A stretch of 51,216 nucleotides of DNA from Candidatus Methanophagales archaeon (GTDB taxonomy: Archaea; Halobacteriota; Syntropharchaeia; Alkanophagales; Methanospirareceae), in assembly GCA_025435355.1 (NCBI GenBank), contig JANJFQ010000003.1, positions 1 through 51,216 on the forward strand. The letters are read 5' to 3'. The position numbers and the translations under genes are program-made. The notes below the pieces were generated by a model. It searched no databases and was not told the DNA's origin. It saw nothing but the letters and a program-made list of their open reading frames with translations. Positions within the stretch are counted from its first letter, which is position 1; each line of letters opens with the position of its first letter. Shown here in pieces: positions 17,859 to 26,140 of this stretch.

Positions 17859-17887
17859 TAAAAATCGAAAAGCATTTATATATACTC
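17859..17887 (+). promoter_or_regulatory. Strong plus-strand promoter facing into the Pup-like gene (antisense)
   Basis: The sequence AAAAATCGAAAAGCATTTATATATAC is a near-ideal BRE/TATA box and shares most bases with the promoter at 39029-39050. No plus-strand gene follows until 23493. A transcript started about 25 nt downstream would run antisense to the 3' end of the Pup-like gene. Confidence 0.5.
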
Positions 17888-17917
17888 TGGAATTTGTGAT
17901 TTAGAAATATAGGTTAA

Positions 17918-18187
17918 TCATTCACCAGAAGTCGCATATATTTCATAAGGCATTATCTTCTTGTTCGCCTTCTTCTTCCCTCTCAACTTATTTACGAGGT
18001 CGGCGGCTTTCTCCTTCTTCTTCCGCTCCTTCAACCTCCCCATTATGCTCGCCATCTCTTTCGCCTTTCCCTCACTGCCGTATTCCTTCTCCTCCTCCTT
18101 TACATACTCACCATCTACATCCTCTTCCACCGCTATTTCCTCTTCTTCCTCTTCCATTCCTTCAAAAACCATTACACCTACACTCAC
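17918..18187 (-). CDS. Candidate Pup-like protein modifier ending in Ser-Gly-Glu
   Basis: The 89-residue protein starts at GTG with a strong AAGGAGGTGG site 7 nt upstream. It has an acidic N-terminal half (MEEEEEEIAVEEDVDGEYVKEEEKEY), a charged helix likely to form a coiled coil (AKEMASIMGRLKERKKKEKAADLVNKL) and a C-terminus ending in SGE. Pup is a short, disordered, charged protein whose C-terminal glutamate (GGE, or GGQ before deamidation) is joined to lysines by PafA. This gene is the last of the operon with two PafA/Dop homologues and an Mpa-like ATPase. Differences from Pup are its greater length, a basic C-terminal half and Ser in place of the first Gly. No other function is recognisable. 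Confidence 0.55.
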   Translation of the reverse strand: MSVGVMVFEGMEEEEEEIAVEEDVDGEYVKEEEKEYGSEGKAKEMASIMGRLKERKKKEKAADLVNKLRGKKKANKKIMPYEIYATSGE

Positions 18188-18255
18188 TTTAACTCCACCT
18201 CCTTACACTTTTATTACTTCTTTTTCTTGATAAAACTTTCCTCTTTTACCGTAAA

Positions 18256-19815
18256 CTAAGAAATTATCTTCTCAGGATATAATCTTTTCGCTGCTGATAA
18301 AACTTCCGCGATTTCTCTCCCCTCTTTCATTTCCGCCCCCATCTCTTCCTTATTCAGTATAAACGGCTCGTCCAGTATTATTTTCGCTTCGTTAAGCACC
18401 ATCGTTGACCAGCTAACACTTCTCACGTGTGACCCGTACCCTTTCAACATCTCAACCTTGAAAAAGTCCCTCGTATGCTCAGGTGCATTATCCAATGCAT
18501 ATTTTACTCTATCGGATAAAGAAGACCAATCAACCTGCGGCAGTTCTTTCTTTGCAAATGCCAGCGACTCCTTCGGATTGAAAAGACAACTACCTTTTGT
18601 ACTCTCTTCTTCGTCCACAATGTAGTACAGCACGCTCTCATCCAGCAATGCATACTGGTTACAAATGCTTATTCCTTCAAAGGCGCTTTTTGGCTCATAA
18701 TTCACAAGCAGTGCCAGTTTCGTCACCCAGTCTATCCCATCCACATATTCTTCCACTCGCCGAGCTTCCAGCTTCTCTATCACTTCCTCTAAACTCCTTT
18801 TACCTATTTCATCCCACTTTCCTTCTTCTCCCATCTCTTCATACATCTTCTCTATTCCCTCGAGATAAAACCGGAGAATAGAAACGGCATCTGTCATCTC
18901 CTCGTTCTTCAACTTTATCTTCCACTCGCATTCCTGTGTATCCGCTGATATTTTCTTGAATGCCCTCACCGGGTCGTCTATCTCCGGCGCATCGTCCAGG
19001 AAGCCCAATTCAAATGCACAAATTACCATCGCTTGCGCGACATCACGCAAGAAAATTGCGTATTCGGAACGAAGTGCCTCATAATGTATATCGTGCAGTC
19101 GCCAGTATTGACGTGCCGCATGAGGCTGGTCTCTCGTGTTCAAGATGCCTCTACCCGAGGTAGTGGCAAGAGAAGACTTCTGAACAACAAACATCGCTCT
19201 TGGCGAAATAACAAACTTCACCCCTTCTTTACCAATGGTGTCCCCGGAAACAACATCCCCGGACCCAGTGAACAATATTCTCGTGACGACCCAGGGTATT
19301 AGCGCTTTTTCTACACGACTCCAATCCTTGCACGCCTCTCTTTTTGTTATTATATTCCCGTGCGTAGAATAGGTCTTGGTTTTTACTTTTTTACCTTTGC
19401 CATCGCTACTACGATTGGCGACATTATTTTTATGAACAACCACTTTCTTCTTTAAAGCCAGACTTGCCTCCCTTGACCCCACAAAAGCATATATCTCTGA
19501 TGCTTTATCGTATGCCACGGCATCAAAGGGATTATTGTAAGAGGGTGTCGCTATTTCAAGATGCCCCATATCGTTATAAATCCGACAGCCGTTATCACCA
19601 TACGAAGACGTTATCCTCGATTCATGCGCTTCTTGAGATACCTCCGTAATTAGGTCCCACATTACATCCCTTGAAAATCCTCTCCTTTTTAAACCTTGAA
19701 TCGCGGCGTTAGCGAGCAGAGAAGGATTTGAAATCGCTTTTGCACTCACGGGATATTCCTGCTCTATTCCTCTTATCTTATTTTCTGTTCCTCCTTCCTT
19801 CTTTCTCGCACTCAT
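18256..19815 (-). CDS. PafA/Dop family protein 1 (Pup ligase/deamidase-like)
   Basis: The 519-residue protein belongs to the glutamine-synthetase-like PafA/Dop family, which activates or hydrolyses the Pup C-terminal glutamate. Seen in order: the Mg-binding IRGIEQEY (residues 14-21), NGCRIYNDMGHLEIATPSYNN with the catalytic-position Asp82, DAVAYDKASE, KNN at 129-131, IPWVVTRILFTGSG, and the arginine motif NTRDQPHAARQYWRLH at 226-241. The C-terminal DFFKVEMLKGYGSHVRSVSWSTMVL resembles Dop. The usual HEN motif after KNN reads HGN (residues 152-154), and a basic insert of about 10 residues precedes it. The Pup-like gene follows 68 nt downstream. Confidence 0.85.
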   Translation of the reverse strand: MSARKKEGGTENKIRGIEQEYPVSAKAISNPSLLANAAIQGLKRRGFSRDVMWDLITEVSQEAHESRITSSYGDNGCRIYNDMGHLEIATPSYNNPFDAVAYDKASEIYAFVGSREASLALKKKVVVHKNNVANRSSDGKGKKVKTKTYSTHGNIITKREACKDWSRVEKALIPWVVTRILFTGSGDVVSGDTIGKEGVKFVISPRAMFVVQKSSLATTSGRGILNTRDQPHAARQYWRLHDIHYEALRSEYAIFLRDVAQAMVICAFELGFLDDAPEIDDPVRAFKKISADTQECEWKIKLKNEEMTDAVSILRFYLEGIEKMYEEMGEEGKWDEIGKRSLEEVIEKLEARRVEEYVDGIDWVTKLALLVNYEPKSAFEGISICNQYALLDESVLYYIVDEEESTKGSCLFNPKESLAFAKKELPQVDWSSLSDRVKYALDNAPEHTRDFFKVEMLKGYGSHVRSVSWSTMVLNEAKIILDEPFILNKEEMGAEMKEGREIAEVLSAAKRLYPEKIIS

Positions 19816-19831
19816 TAGCCTTTGTGGTAAT

Positions 19832-19850
19832 TTTATTTTTATAAATTTTT
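19832..19850 (-). promoter_or_regulatory. Possible internal promoter for PafA/Dop 1 and the Pup-like gene
   Basis: The minus strand reads AAAAATTTATAAAAATAAA in the 158 nt gap upstream of the first PafA/Dop gene. It is a plausible TATA box, 17-35 nt from the start codon, which would give a leaderless or nearly leaderless transcript. Confidence 0.3.
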
Positions 19851-19974
19851 TATCTTCGCATTCTATACCTTCCTAATTCAACAATAGTTACTGCATTCTC
19901 TAACTCTTTTACATCAAGGAGAGTTAGGAATTCTCTTAAAACTTTATCAACGCCCCAAAAACTTCATCTACCAT
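19850..19974 (-). pseudogene. Frameshifted small ORF coupled to the PafA/Dop 2 stop codon
   Basis: The stop of PafA/Dop 2 overlaps an ATG (TAATG). The new frame reads MVDEVFG and soon stops, but the next frame continues as VDKVLREFLTLLDVKELENAVTIVELGRYRMRR before a stop at 19850. A 2 nt change near a GGGG run would join the two into a protein of about 41 residues. It is either a decayed small operon gene or a chance reading; no family recognised. Confidence 0.3.
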
Positions 19975-21737
19975 TATATCTCTTCTTCCTTTTCATTCCC
20001 CTTCTTCTCCTCTCTCCTTATCTCCTCTGCCTTCTCCTTTATACTCCCCCCATCCCACCCATCCAGTTCATCAAATCTATAAGTTTTGTTATTGGAATAC
20101 AGCAAATAGTCTAAATACGGATTCCTGACGATTCTGTTTCTTATTTCTCTGCTTATCTCCTCCTCCCAGCCCCTTATGTCCCCCTCCTCTGCAAGCAATC
20201 GCACGAGAACCTGCCTTGTTCCTTCCCCGCTCCTCCTCTCTCGCAAAAACACCACCACTGCACTTGGCATCCTCGCAAGTTCCGGATACCTCTCAAATAG
20301 CCTCGAATATTCTTCCCCAGTCGGCCTACTCACATCTATCCTTACCTTTGGCTCCCTGTTTATCGTTATCTTATTCCAGCTCAGGACAGCATTCTCGAAT
20401 TCTGACGCAAGTCTTACCCTTAGCTCGGCTCTCGAATCCTTTGGCGGGAACAATAACGCTTCCCCTATCTCCTCTTCCGTTAGTATTCGCTCCACCCCCA
20501 CCCTATCCACCACTTGCTCGTATAAGTCATAATCACAGAGATTGGCGAAATCAAACGATGCCGCTATCTCTTTCTCCACACGCTCATCCATCATGTATAT
20601 GCTCCGGTAATCAAACTTCCCCTTTGACGTGCATTTATATTCAAAATCATCTATCTCATTCTTTATCACCCATAACTTCATCACCCATTCTAAACGCCGC
20701 ACCACGTATGGGTCTTCAAGCAATCCCTGCTCGAATTTGTCACAAATCTTCTTGAACGTATCCAAAACGTATTTGTCCCAGTAAGATGTCTCTCGTTCCT
20801 CAAACAACTCCTCTATCACCGTAAGATAATAACAATTAAGATAATCAATCGCGGACTGAGTCCTCCCATTCATTAACTTTATCCGCCAATCACCTTCGGT
20901 ATTCACCGAAATATCTTTGAATGTTTGAAGCGGATTCCAGATGTCCTCTACATGCGAGATATTCCCTGTTTCTATTGCATCTATTACATACGATGTGAGG
21001 GCATTATTGAGCAGCCGTGTAACCTCAGAGCGAACACCCTCACCCGATGTAACATGGACACGATATTTATCCTTTGTACTCAACGGCTCGTCTCGTGTAG
21101 ATAATATAGGCCATTGAGAAGGCGACTCCGTGAGAACACGCTTCGAAACCATCGCTTTCGGCGAAATCACATATCTTATCCCTTCTTTTTCCGCTATAAA
21201 CCCGCCAGCGCCAAAGAATATCTTCCGAAGCACTAAAAACGGTATGAGCAAATTCTCTTTACCCGCAAATTTCTTCCTCTCCACCATGTATGATTCGTGC
21301 GTGCCCCGGCTATACCTCTTGTCTATCTCCACATTTGCTTTCCAGCATTGGATGCGTGCAGGGTTATTCCCTCTCTTCTTCAACTTTTCCCTGTATCTTT
21401 CATTTGCTTTCTCCACGCCTATCTGCATGTACAACTCCGACGCCTTATCGTATTTCAGCACCTCAAAAGCATTTCGGCATTCAGGCGTGGCTATCTCTAA
21501 GTGACCTCCAGTGCAGATGTAAATCCGAGAGCCATTTCTCAAAAAGCCATCGTTCCTCCTCCGTAACTTCGAGCATATCGCATCCGCTCCATCAAAAAAA
21601 GTATAATTCTCAAGTGCATGAATCACTTCATCCACATGATAAAATCTCGCATACCTGTACAAGCCAGGCGATTCTGAACTTATGCCCACTCTAAATTCGT
21701 GCTCTAACCCCTGCCATTTGTTCAAATCCTCCCCCAT
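19974..21737 (-). CDS. PafA/Dop family protein 2 (PafA-like, catalytic Asp replaced by Cys)
   Basis: I start at the ATG at 21737, two bases after the ATPase stop, which places the GLEHEF Mg-binding motif at residues 10-15 as in PafA; the ORF-track start overlaps the ATPase gene. Further motifs are FLRNGSRIYICTGGHLEIATPECRN, THESYMVER (147-152), IPFLVLRKIFFGAGG, and STRDEPLSTKDKYRVH. The segment FLRNG-R-Y plus ATPEC is very PafA-like. The residue aligned with the catalytic aspartate of PafA/Dop is Cys75 (codon TGC). A C-terminal extension of about 130 residues with a charged tail (EKKGNEKEEEI) is beyond the usual family length. It may be a pseudo-enzyme partner of PafA/Dop 1. Confidence 0.82.
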   Translation of the reverse strand: MGEDLNKWQGLEHEFRVGISSESPGLYRYARFYHVDEVIHALENYTFFDGADAICSKLRRRNDGFLRNGSRIYICTGGHLEIATPECRNAFEVLKYDKASELYMQIGVEKANERYREKLKKRGNNPARIQCWKANVEIDKRYSRGTHESYMVERKKFAGKENLLIPFLVLRKIFFGAGGFIAEKEGIRYVISPKAMVSKRVLTESPSQWPILSTRDEPLSTKDKYRVHVTSGEGVRSEVTRLLNNALTSYVIDAIETGNISHVEDIWNPLQTFKDISVNTEGDWRIKLMNGRTQSAIDYLNCYYLTVIEELFEERETSYWDKYVLDTFKKICDKFEQGLLEDPYVVRRLEWVMKLWVIKNEIDDFEYKCTSKGKFDYRSIYMMDERVEKEIAASFDFANLCDYDLYEQVVDRVGVERILTEEEIGEALLFPPKDSRAELRVRLASEFENAVLSWNKITINREPKVRIDVSRPTGEEYSRLFERYPELARMPSAVVVFLRERRSGEGTRQVLVRLLAEEGDIRGWEEEISREIRNRIVRNPYLDYLLYSNNKTYRFDELDGWDGGSIKEKAEEIRREEKKGNEKEEEI

Positions 21738-21738
21738 T

Positions 21739-23373
21739 TTAAAAATGCATTCCCGTTTCTTCTTCCGGCATTCCCTCATACCCTGATGCTAATATCTCCT
21801 CCGCTCTTCTCTGCACAAACTTGTCAAATCCCTCTTTTAGGTGTCCCATGCTCACCCCTATATCCTCTATGCGTTTATACTTCTTCTGCAAATCATTCGT
21901 CTTGCTTCCCGCATCTAATATCACTTCAATTCTTTCATTATCCCACATTCTCTTCATATCCCCACTGCTGATATCTCCTTTTTTCAACATTAGCAATGTC
22001 CTCTCCTCCAATGCCTTATCCCTCGCATAGTTGAATATCTGGGCTATAAACCGCCCGGTTATCGTATCCGCCCTCCTTATCCGCCCTATTTCCGTCTCAA
22101 CATAAGTATCACTGTACATATAGCCGACCATCTCCCTAACCAGATACGCCCTCGCCTCTTCTTCTCCACCCCTTTCCTTTACCAGGTAGCAGTCAATAGG
22201 AATATTTTTAGCATATAAGGAGGCAATGGAATATGCAGCTTCCTTATCAGGTGCTGGAACCTCAATTATCTTGTCAAATCTCGCCCTGAATGCGGAATCT
22301 ATAAGATACAACCTGTTCGTCGCTCCTATCACCGTAAGGTGTGGATGCAGAGCATGGAAACCCTCCAACAGGTCCAGTAGTTGCCCGGTAACTCTCTCCG
22401 GCGCTCCCGAGGAACCTGTGTACATGCCCCTTTCCTGTGCTAACGCATCTATCTCGTCAAAGAAGATTACACCATAGTCATTTTCCCCTTCCTCTAATTT
22501 AGCGTTCGCAGTCTTGAACACCATTCTCACATTCTTCTCTGATTCGCCAAGCCACATGCTGAAAAGCTCTCCTGCTCCTACCTTCATAAATTCACAATTC
22601 GGTAATGCGGATGCCAACGCCTTTGCACACATCGTTTTCCCGCATCCTGGCGAACCATACAGAAGTATCTTTCTCGAACCTTCTCCATATTTTGTGTAAT
22701 CGTCAGGATTTATCATCGGAAGAACAATGCTCTTTATTAATTCCTGTTTTACCTCCTTCAAGCCCCCAATGTCATTAAAACTCACCTCAGGGCTCTTCGT
22801 GACTTCATAGCGGGAGAATTCCTTTGTCTTGTAACTCTTCTTTATGTCAAACGTGCCGGGGAGAAGTCCTACCTTCATCCCCTCTTTTATCTCTTCCTTC
22901 TCTTCTTCTCTTAGCTTTTTATATAATCTACCACGTCCTTTTCCCGTGGATATTTCAACTATCCATTCATCTTCAGTGTCGTCCTTCCTCAACTCCTCTA
23001 TCTCCCCCACCTCTAAATCCACCATCCGGTCATATACCTTCGTGATTCCTATGGTAAATCCACTGGGGTTATTCCTATCCGGGATGCGCCCTATGAAGAC
23101 ATATTTCCCTTCTTGTAGCTCCCTTATTTCTTCCTCAGTAAGCGTTCCGTATGGCAAAGCCTTTAACGCACCATTCAAATTCACGATGGCGCCCTCATCA
23201 GTCTTTTCCACTACGAATCCACAGTCTAAAGGCGGTGACCTCGCTTTTGACACAAGTTTCTCCAAATCAGCTTTATACGCTTCTGTCTCCTCGTATTTCC
23301 TCCTCAACCGCCGGTAGTCACTCTCTAACCGTTCATATTCGTATCTTGGAATATAGTCCACCCTTTCTCCCAT
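21739..23373 (-). CDS. Mpa/ARC-type proteasomal AAA ATPase
   Basis: The 544-residue AAA ATPase has the layout of Mpa/ARC, the unfoldase that takes pupylated proteins to the 20S proteasome. It has an N-terminal coiled coil (YERLESDYRRLRRKYEETEAYKADLEKL, residues 13-40), two small beta-rich OB-type regions to about 190, then the AAA domain with FNDIGGLKEVKQEL, Walker A GSPGCGKT (240-247) and Walker B VIFFDEIDAL (302-311). The part after the AAA core, MYSDTYVETEIGRIRRADTITGRFIAQIFNYARDKAL, resembles the Mpa C-terminal domain, not archaeal PAN. The end is GMHF, with no Hb-Y-X or GQYL docking motif. It heads the operon with two PafA/Dop genes and the Pup-like gene. Confidence 0.82.
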   Translation of the reverse strand: MGERVDYIPRYEYERLESDYRRLRRKYEETEAYKADLEKLVSKARSPPLDCGFVVEKTDEGAIVNLNGALKALPYGTLTEEEIRELQEGKYVFIGRIPDRNNPSGFTIGITKVYDRMVDLEVGEIEELRKDDTEDEWIVEISTGKGRGRLYKKLREEEKEEIKEGMKVGLLPGTFDIKKSYKTKEFSRYEVTKSPEVSFNDIGGLKEVKQELIKSIVLPMINPDDYTKYGEGSRKILLYGSPGCGKTMCAKALASALPNCEFMKVGAGELFSMWLGESEKNVRMVFKTANAKLEEGENDYGVIFFDEIDALAQERGMYTGSSGAPERVTGQLLDLLEGFHALHPHLTVIGATNRLYLIDSAFRARFDKIIEVPAPDKEAAYSIASLYAKNIPIDCYLVKERGGEEEARAYLVREMVGYMYSDTYVETEIGRIRRADTITGRFIAQIFNYARDKALEERTLLMLKKGDISSGDMKRMWDNERIEVILDAGSKTNDLQKKYKRIEDIGVSMGHLKEGFDKFVQRRAEEILASGYEGMPEEETGMHF

Positions 23374-23492
23374 GTTTAATCCCCTTTTACAATATAAGAA
23401 TTGATTTTATAAAAATGCGATACCTCGCTCTTGTTTTTACATAATTATATTTATAATATATAGATAGATAAATAGATGCTGGATGAGGAACG

Positions 23493-24551
23493 ATGAAAGA
23501 GGAGAAAAGAAAAATACAGCTCACAGGCGGTTCAACTCTCACTATATCGCTACCTATAAAATGGGCGAGAGAAGCGGGTTTAAAGCAAGGAGATGAGCTC
23601 TCTTTAATCCAACGCAGTGATAACTCCCTCGTCATAACACCGGAGAAGAAGGAAAAAGACCAGATAAAATCCGCTGAGTTCGAGTTCTCGGAGGAAGAAA
23701 GCTTTGAAGACAACTTCAGGTATCTTATCGCTTATTACCTCGTTGGATACGACCTCGTAAAGCTTTTATCTCCCAACGGTTTCGGGGCTGAAGAAAGGAA
23801 GAGGATAAAGGAGGAGGTGAGGAAGAGGCTGATAGGCATGGAGGTCGTTGGAGAATCGTCAAGGGAAATAGCACTCCAAAGCTTTTTAAAATACGAAGAT
23901 TTTACACTTAGAGATGCGATACGGAGCATGTCTGAAATAATATTGTCAATGCATGCAGATGCGATTTCTTCGCTCAAAGAAAGCGACGCGAACCTTGCGG
24001 AAGATGTTATAGAGCGCGATAACGAGATAGACAGATTTTATTTACTTATTGTAAGGCAGCTCAAAGCTGCGATGAGCGACCCCGATCTTGCAAGGAAGAT
24101 AGGCGTGGGCAGGCAGCGCGACAGCCTGGGATACAGGATAATAGCAAAGTGCATGGAGAGGATAGGCGACCATGTAGAGAATATAGCGAAGAATTCCTGG
24201 ATGATAAATCCAAAAAGCACCGTATCGGGACCTGTATCCTTCGGGGGCAAAAGCTTAGAAGGCATAAAGGAAATCGGCTTCCGTGCCGAAAACCTGTTCA
24301 ATAAGACTCTGGCTTCCTTATCGAATACGAATATGAAAGAGGCGAATGAAGCGATAAGGGATGCAAATGCGCTGATAAATAAGTTAGAGGGAATAAATGA
24401 GCGGGTTCTGGCAGAAGAGCTGAGTATTACAGATAAAATACACGTTCTTTCTATCCTGGAGAGTTTGGGAAGAATAGCGAAGTATTGCACAGATATAGCA
24501 GAGGTAACGATAAATAGGGGGACAAAAATAGCAGGAGAATTGGAGTTTTAA
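23493..24551 (+). CDS. PhoU-family regulator with N-terminal AbrB-like domain
   Basis: The first 50 residues form a SpoVT/AbrB swapped-hairpin domain (KRKIQLTGGSTLTISLPIKWAREAGLKQGDELSLI...LVITPE). The rest is a helical PhoU-like repeat region with acidic metal-binding stretches (LAEDVIERDNEIDRFYLLIVRQ and YRIIAKCMERIGDHVENIAKN). This architecture is common in archaeal phosphate uptake regulators. A GAGGAACG site precedes the ATG, and AT-rich promoter sequence lies upstream, divergent from the Mpa-like operon. SRP54 begins 3 nt after the stop, so the two are co-transcribed. Confidence 0.85.
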   Translation: MKEEKRKIQLTGGSTLTISLPIKWAREAGLKQGDELSLIQRSDNSLVITPEKKEKDQIKSAEFEFSEEESFEDNFRYLIAYYLVGYDLVKLLSPNGFGAEERKRIKEEVRKRLIGMEVVGESSREIALQSFLKYEDFTLRDAIRSMSEIILSMHADAISSLKESDANLAEDVIERDNEIDRFYLLIVRQLKAAMSDPDLARKIGVGRQRDSLGYRIIAKCMERIGDHVENIAKNSWMINPKSTVSGPVSFGGKSLEGIKEIGFRAENLFNKTLASLSNTNMKEANEAIRDANALINKLEGINERVLAEELSITDKIHVLSILESLGRIAKYCTDIAEVTINRGTKIAGELEF

Positions 24552-24554
24552 GAT

Positions 24555-25898
24555 ATGTTAGAGAAGTTAAGCAGTTCGCTGAAGGAAACGATTCGGAAGA
24601 TAGCGATGGCGAAGAAGATAGACAAGCGTACGGTTGACGAGCTAGTGCGGGACATACAGCGGGCTTTGATTCAGGCAGACGTTAAGATTTCACTGGTGAA
24701 GGAGCTTTCGGATCGCATAAGAGAGCGCAGTTTGAAAGAGAAGATGGTGTTGAATCCGAGGGAGCACGTGATTAAGGTGGTCTATGAGGAGTTGATGAAC
24801 ATCATAGGAAAGAGCGTGGAAGTGCCTTTAGCCCCTCAGAAGATAATGATGGTGGGTTTGCATGGTACGGGAAAAACGTCATCATGTGCGAAACTTGCGA
24901 GGTATTTTCAAAAGAAGGGGTTAAAGCCTGCGGTTATCTGCGCTGACGTGTATAGACCAGCGGCATCCGACCAGTTAAGGCAACTGTGTGATAAAATAGG
25001 CGTTCCGTTTTACGACGGCGCGAATCTACCGGAAGGAAAAGATGTGATGCGCATAGTGAATGCAGGAATGAAAGAATTTGAGAAGTATGACGTTAAGATA
25101 GTGGATACCGCGGGAAGGCATGCTCTCGAGGAAGACATGATAGAAGAGATAAGAGAGATAGAAGAGATGATAAAGTCGGAACAGAGATTTCTTGTTCTGG
25201 ATGCGAGCATAGGGCAGCAGGCATCAGTGCAGGCGCGGGCTTTTGACGATGCAAGTGGAATTACCGGCATAATTATAACCAAGATGGATGGAACTGCGAA
25301 AGGAGGTGGTGCGCTTTCTGCGGTATCGGAGACGAATTCTGGAGTTGCATTTATAGGCACGGGGGAAAAGGTAGATGATTTTGAGAAATTTGAATCCGAT
25401 GGGTTCATCTCACGGTTGCTCGGGATGGGCGACATAAAGTCATTGATAGAGATGGCGGAGGAGAGTTTAAAGCCCGAGGATGTTGACGTTGACCTCTTAA
25501 AAGGGAAATTCACGTTAAATGTTTTGTATAAGCAGTTAGAAGCGGTGAAGAAAATGGGACCTTTGAAGAAATTAATGCAAATGATGCCATTAGGTGGGCT
25601 TGACATTGATTTCGACGATCAGATGTATCAAATTACGGAGGATAAATTGAAAACATTCAAGGCGATGATGGATTCGATGACGGTGGAAGAGCTGAACGAG
25701 CCGAAGATAATAGGTGGGTCGAGGTCAAGAAGAATAGCGAGGGGTTCGGGCACGACAACCGCGGAGGTAAACGAGCTGCTAAAATATCATCGGCTGATGC
25801 AAAAGATGATGAAGAGTTTAAGCACGGGAAGAGGAATGGGGAAAATACCGATGATGAAAGGGATGCCAATAGGTAAGATGATGAAGAGGATGAAGTGA
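24555..25898 (+). CDS. srp54: Signal recognition particle 54 kDa protein
   Basis: SRP54 is the GTPase of the signal recognition particle that targets nascent membrane and secreted proteins. The 447 residues hold the N domain, the G domain with [15 protein letters not shown] at about residue 95, CADVYRPAA, the DTAGRH switch and [10 protein letters not shown], then the methionine-rich M domain binding 7S RNA and signal peptides ([16 protein letters not shown]...[23 protein letters not shown]). All signature parts are intact. Confidence 0.95.
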   Translation: MLEKLSSSLKETIRKIAMAKKIDKRTVDELVRDIQRALIQADVKISLVKELSDRIRERSLKEKMVLNPREHVIKVVYEELMNIIGKSVEVPLAPQKIMMVGLHGTGKTSSCAKLARYFQKKGLKPAVICADVYRPAASDQLRQLCDKIGVPFYDGANLPEGKDVMRIVNAGMKEFEKYDVKIVDTAGRHALEEDMIEEIREIEEMIKSEQRFLVLDASIGQQASVQARAFDDASGITGIIITKMDGTAKGGGALSAVSETNSGVAFIGTGEKVDDFEKFESDGFISRLLGMGDIKSLIEMAEESLKPEDVDVDLLKGKFTLNVLYKQLEAVKKMGPLKKLMQMMPLGGLDIDFDDQMYQITEDKLKTFKAMMDSMTVEELNEPKIIGGSRSRRIARGSGTTTAEVNELLKYHRLMQKMMKSLSTGRGMGKIPMMKGMPIGKMMKRMK

Positions 25899-25901
25899 AT
25901 G

Positions 25902-26076
25902 TAGTCATTCCAGTAATAAATTGCAAGTAATAAACCACGCGATTTCACGAGATTAACACAAGAAAAGGAGGTTTATAGGTGGCAAAATCACCGATGGAAC
26001 ACTGAAACCAGATTCCTATTATTGTTCTCTCGTGAAAATCTGTGTGATCTTGTGGTTATAATTTTCGGAATGACTA
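25902..26076. repeat. Palindromic MITE-like element (175 bp) with terminal inverted repeats
   Basis: The gap between srp54 and sppA is bounded by TAGTCATTCC and its exact reverse complement GGAATGACTA. Inside, AACCACGCGATTTCACGAGAT at 25933 pairs imperfectly with TCTCGTGAAAATCTGTGTGATCTTGTGGTT at 26028. The arms together cover about 55 bp on each side. The centre has no gene. It looks like a non-autonomous element or a large hairpin. Confidence 0.55.
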
Positions 26077-26140
26077 TAGAAAAGCCACCCAGAACTCGCT
26101 TTGTTCAATTAAAAACTGCTGAATTCCTCGACTGAGACAT

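Noticed and set aside
17961-18230. Plus-strand ORF opposite the Pup-like gene
   Set aside because: Its Phe/Ser-rich translation is the mirror of Lys/Glu-rich codons on the other strand, and no ribosome binding site is present; the minus-strand gene has a strong one.
21739-23373. ATPase read as the ordinary archaeal proteasome activator PAN
   Set aside because: The post-AAA region (VETEIGRIRRADTITGRFIAQIFNYARDKAL) and the OB-type N-terminal region fit Mpa/ARC better, it lacks Hb-Y-X, and it is operonic with PafA/Dop genes.
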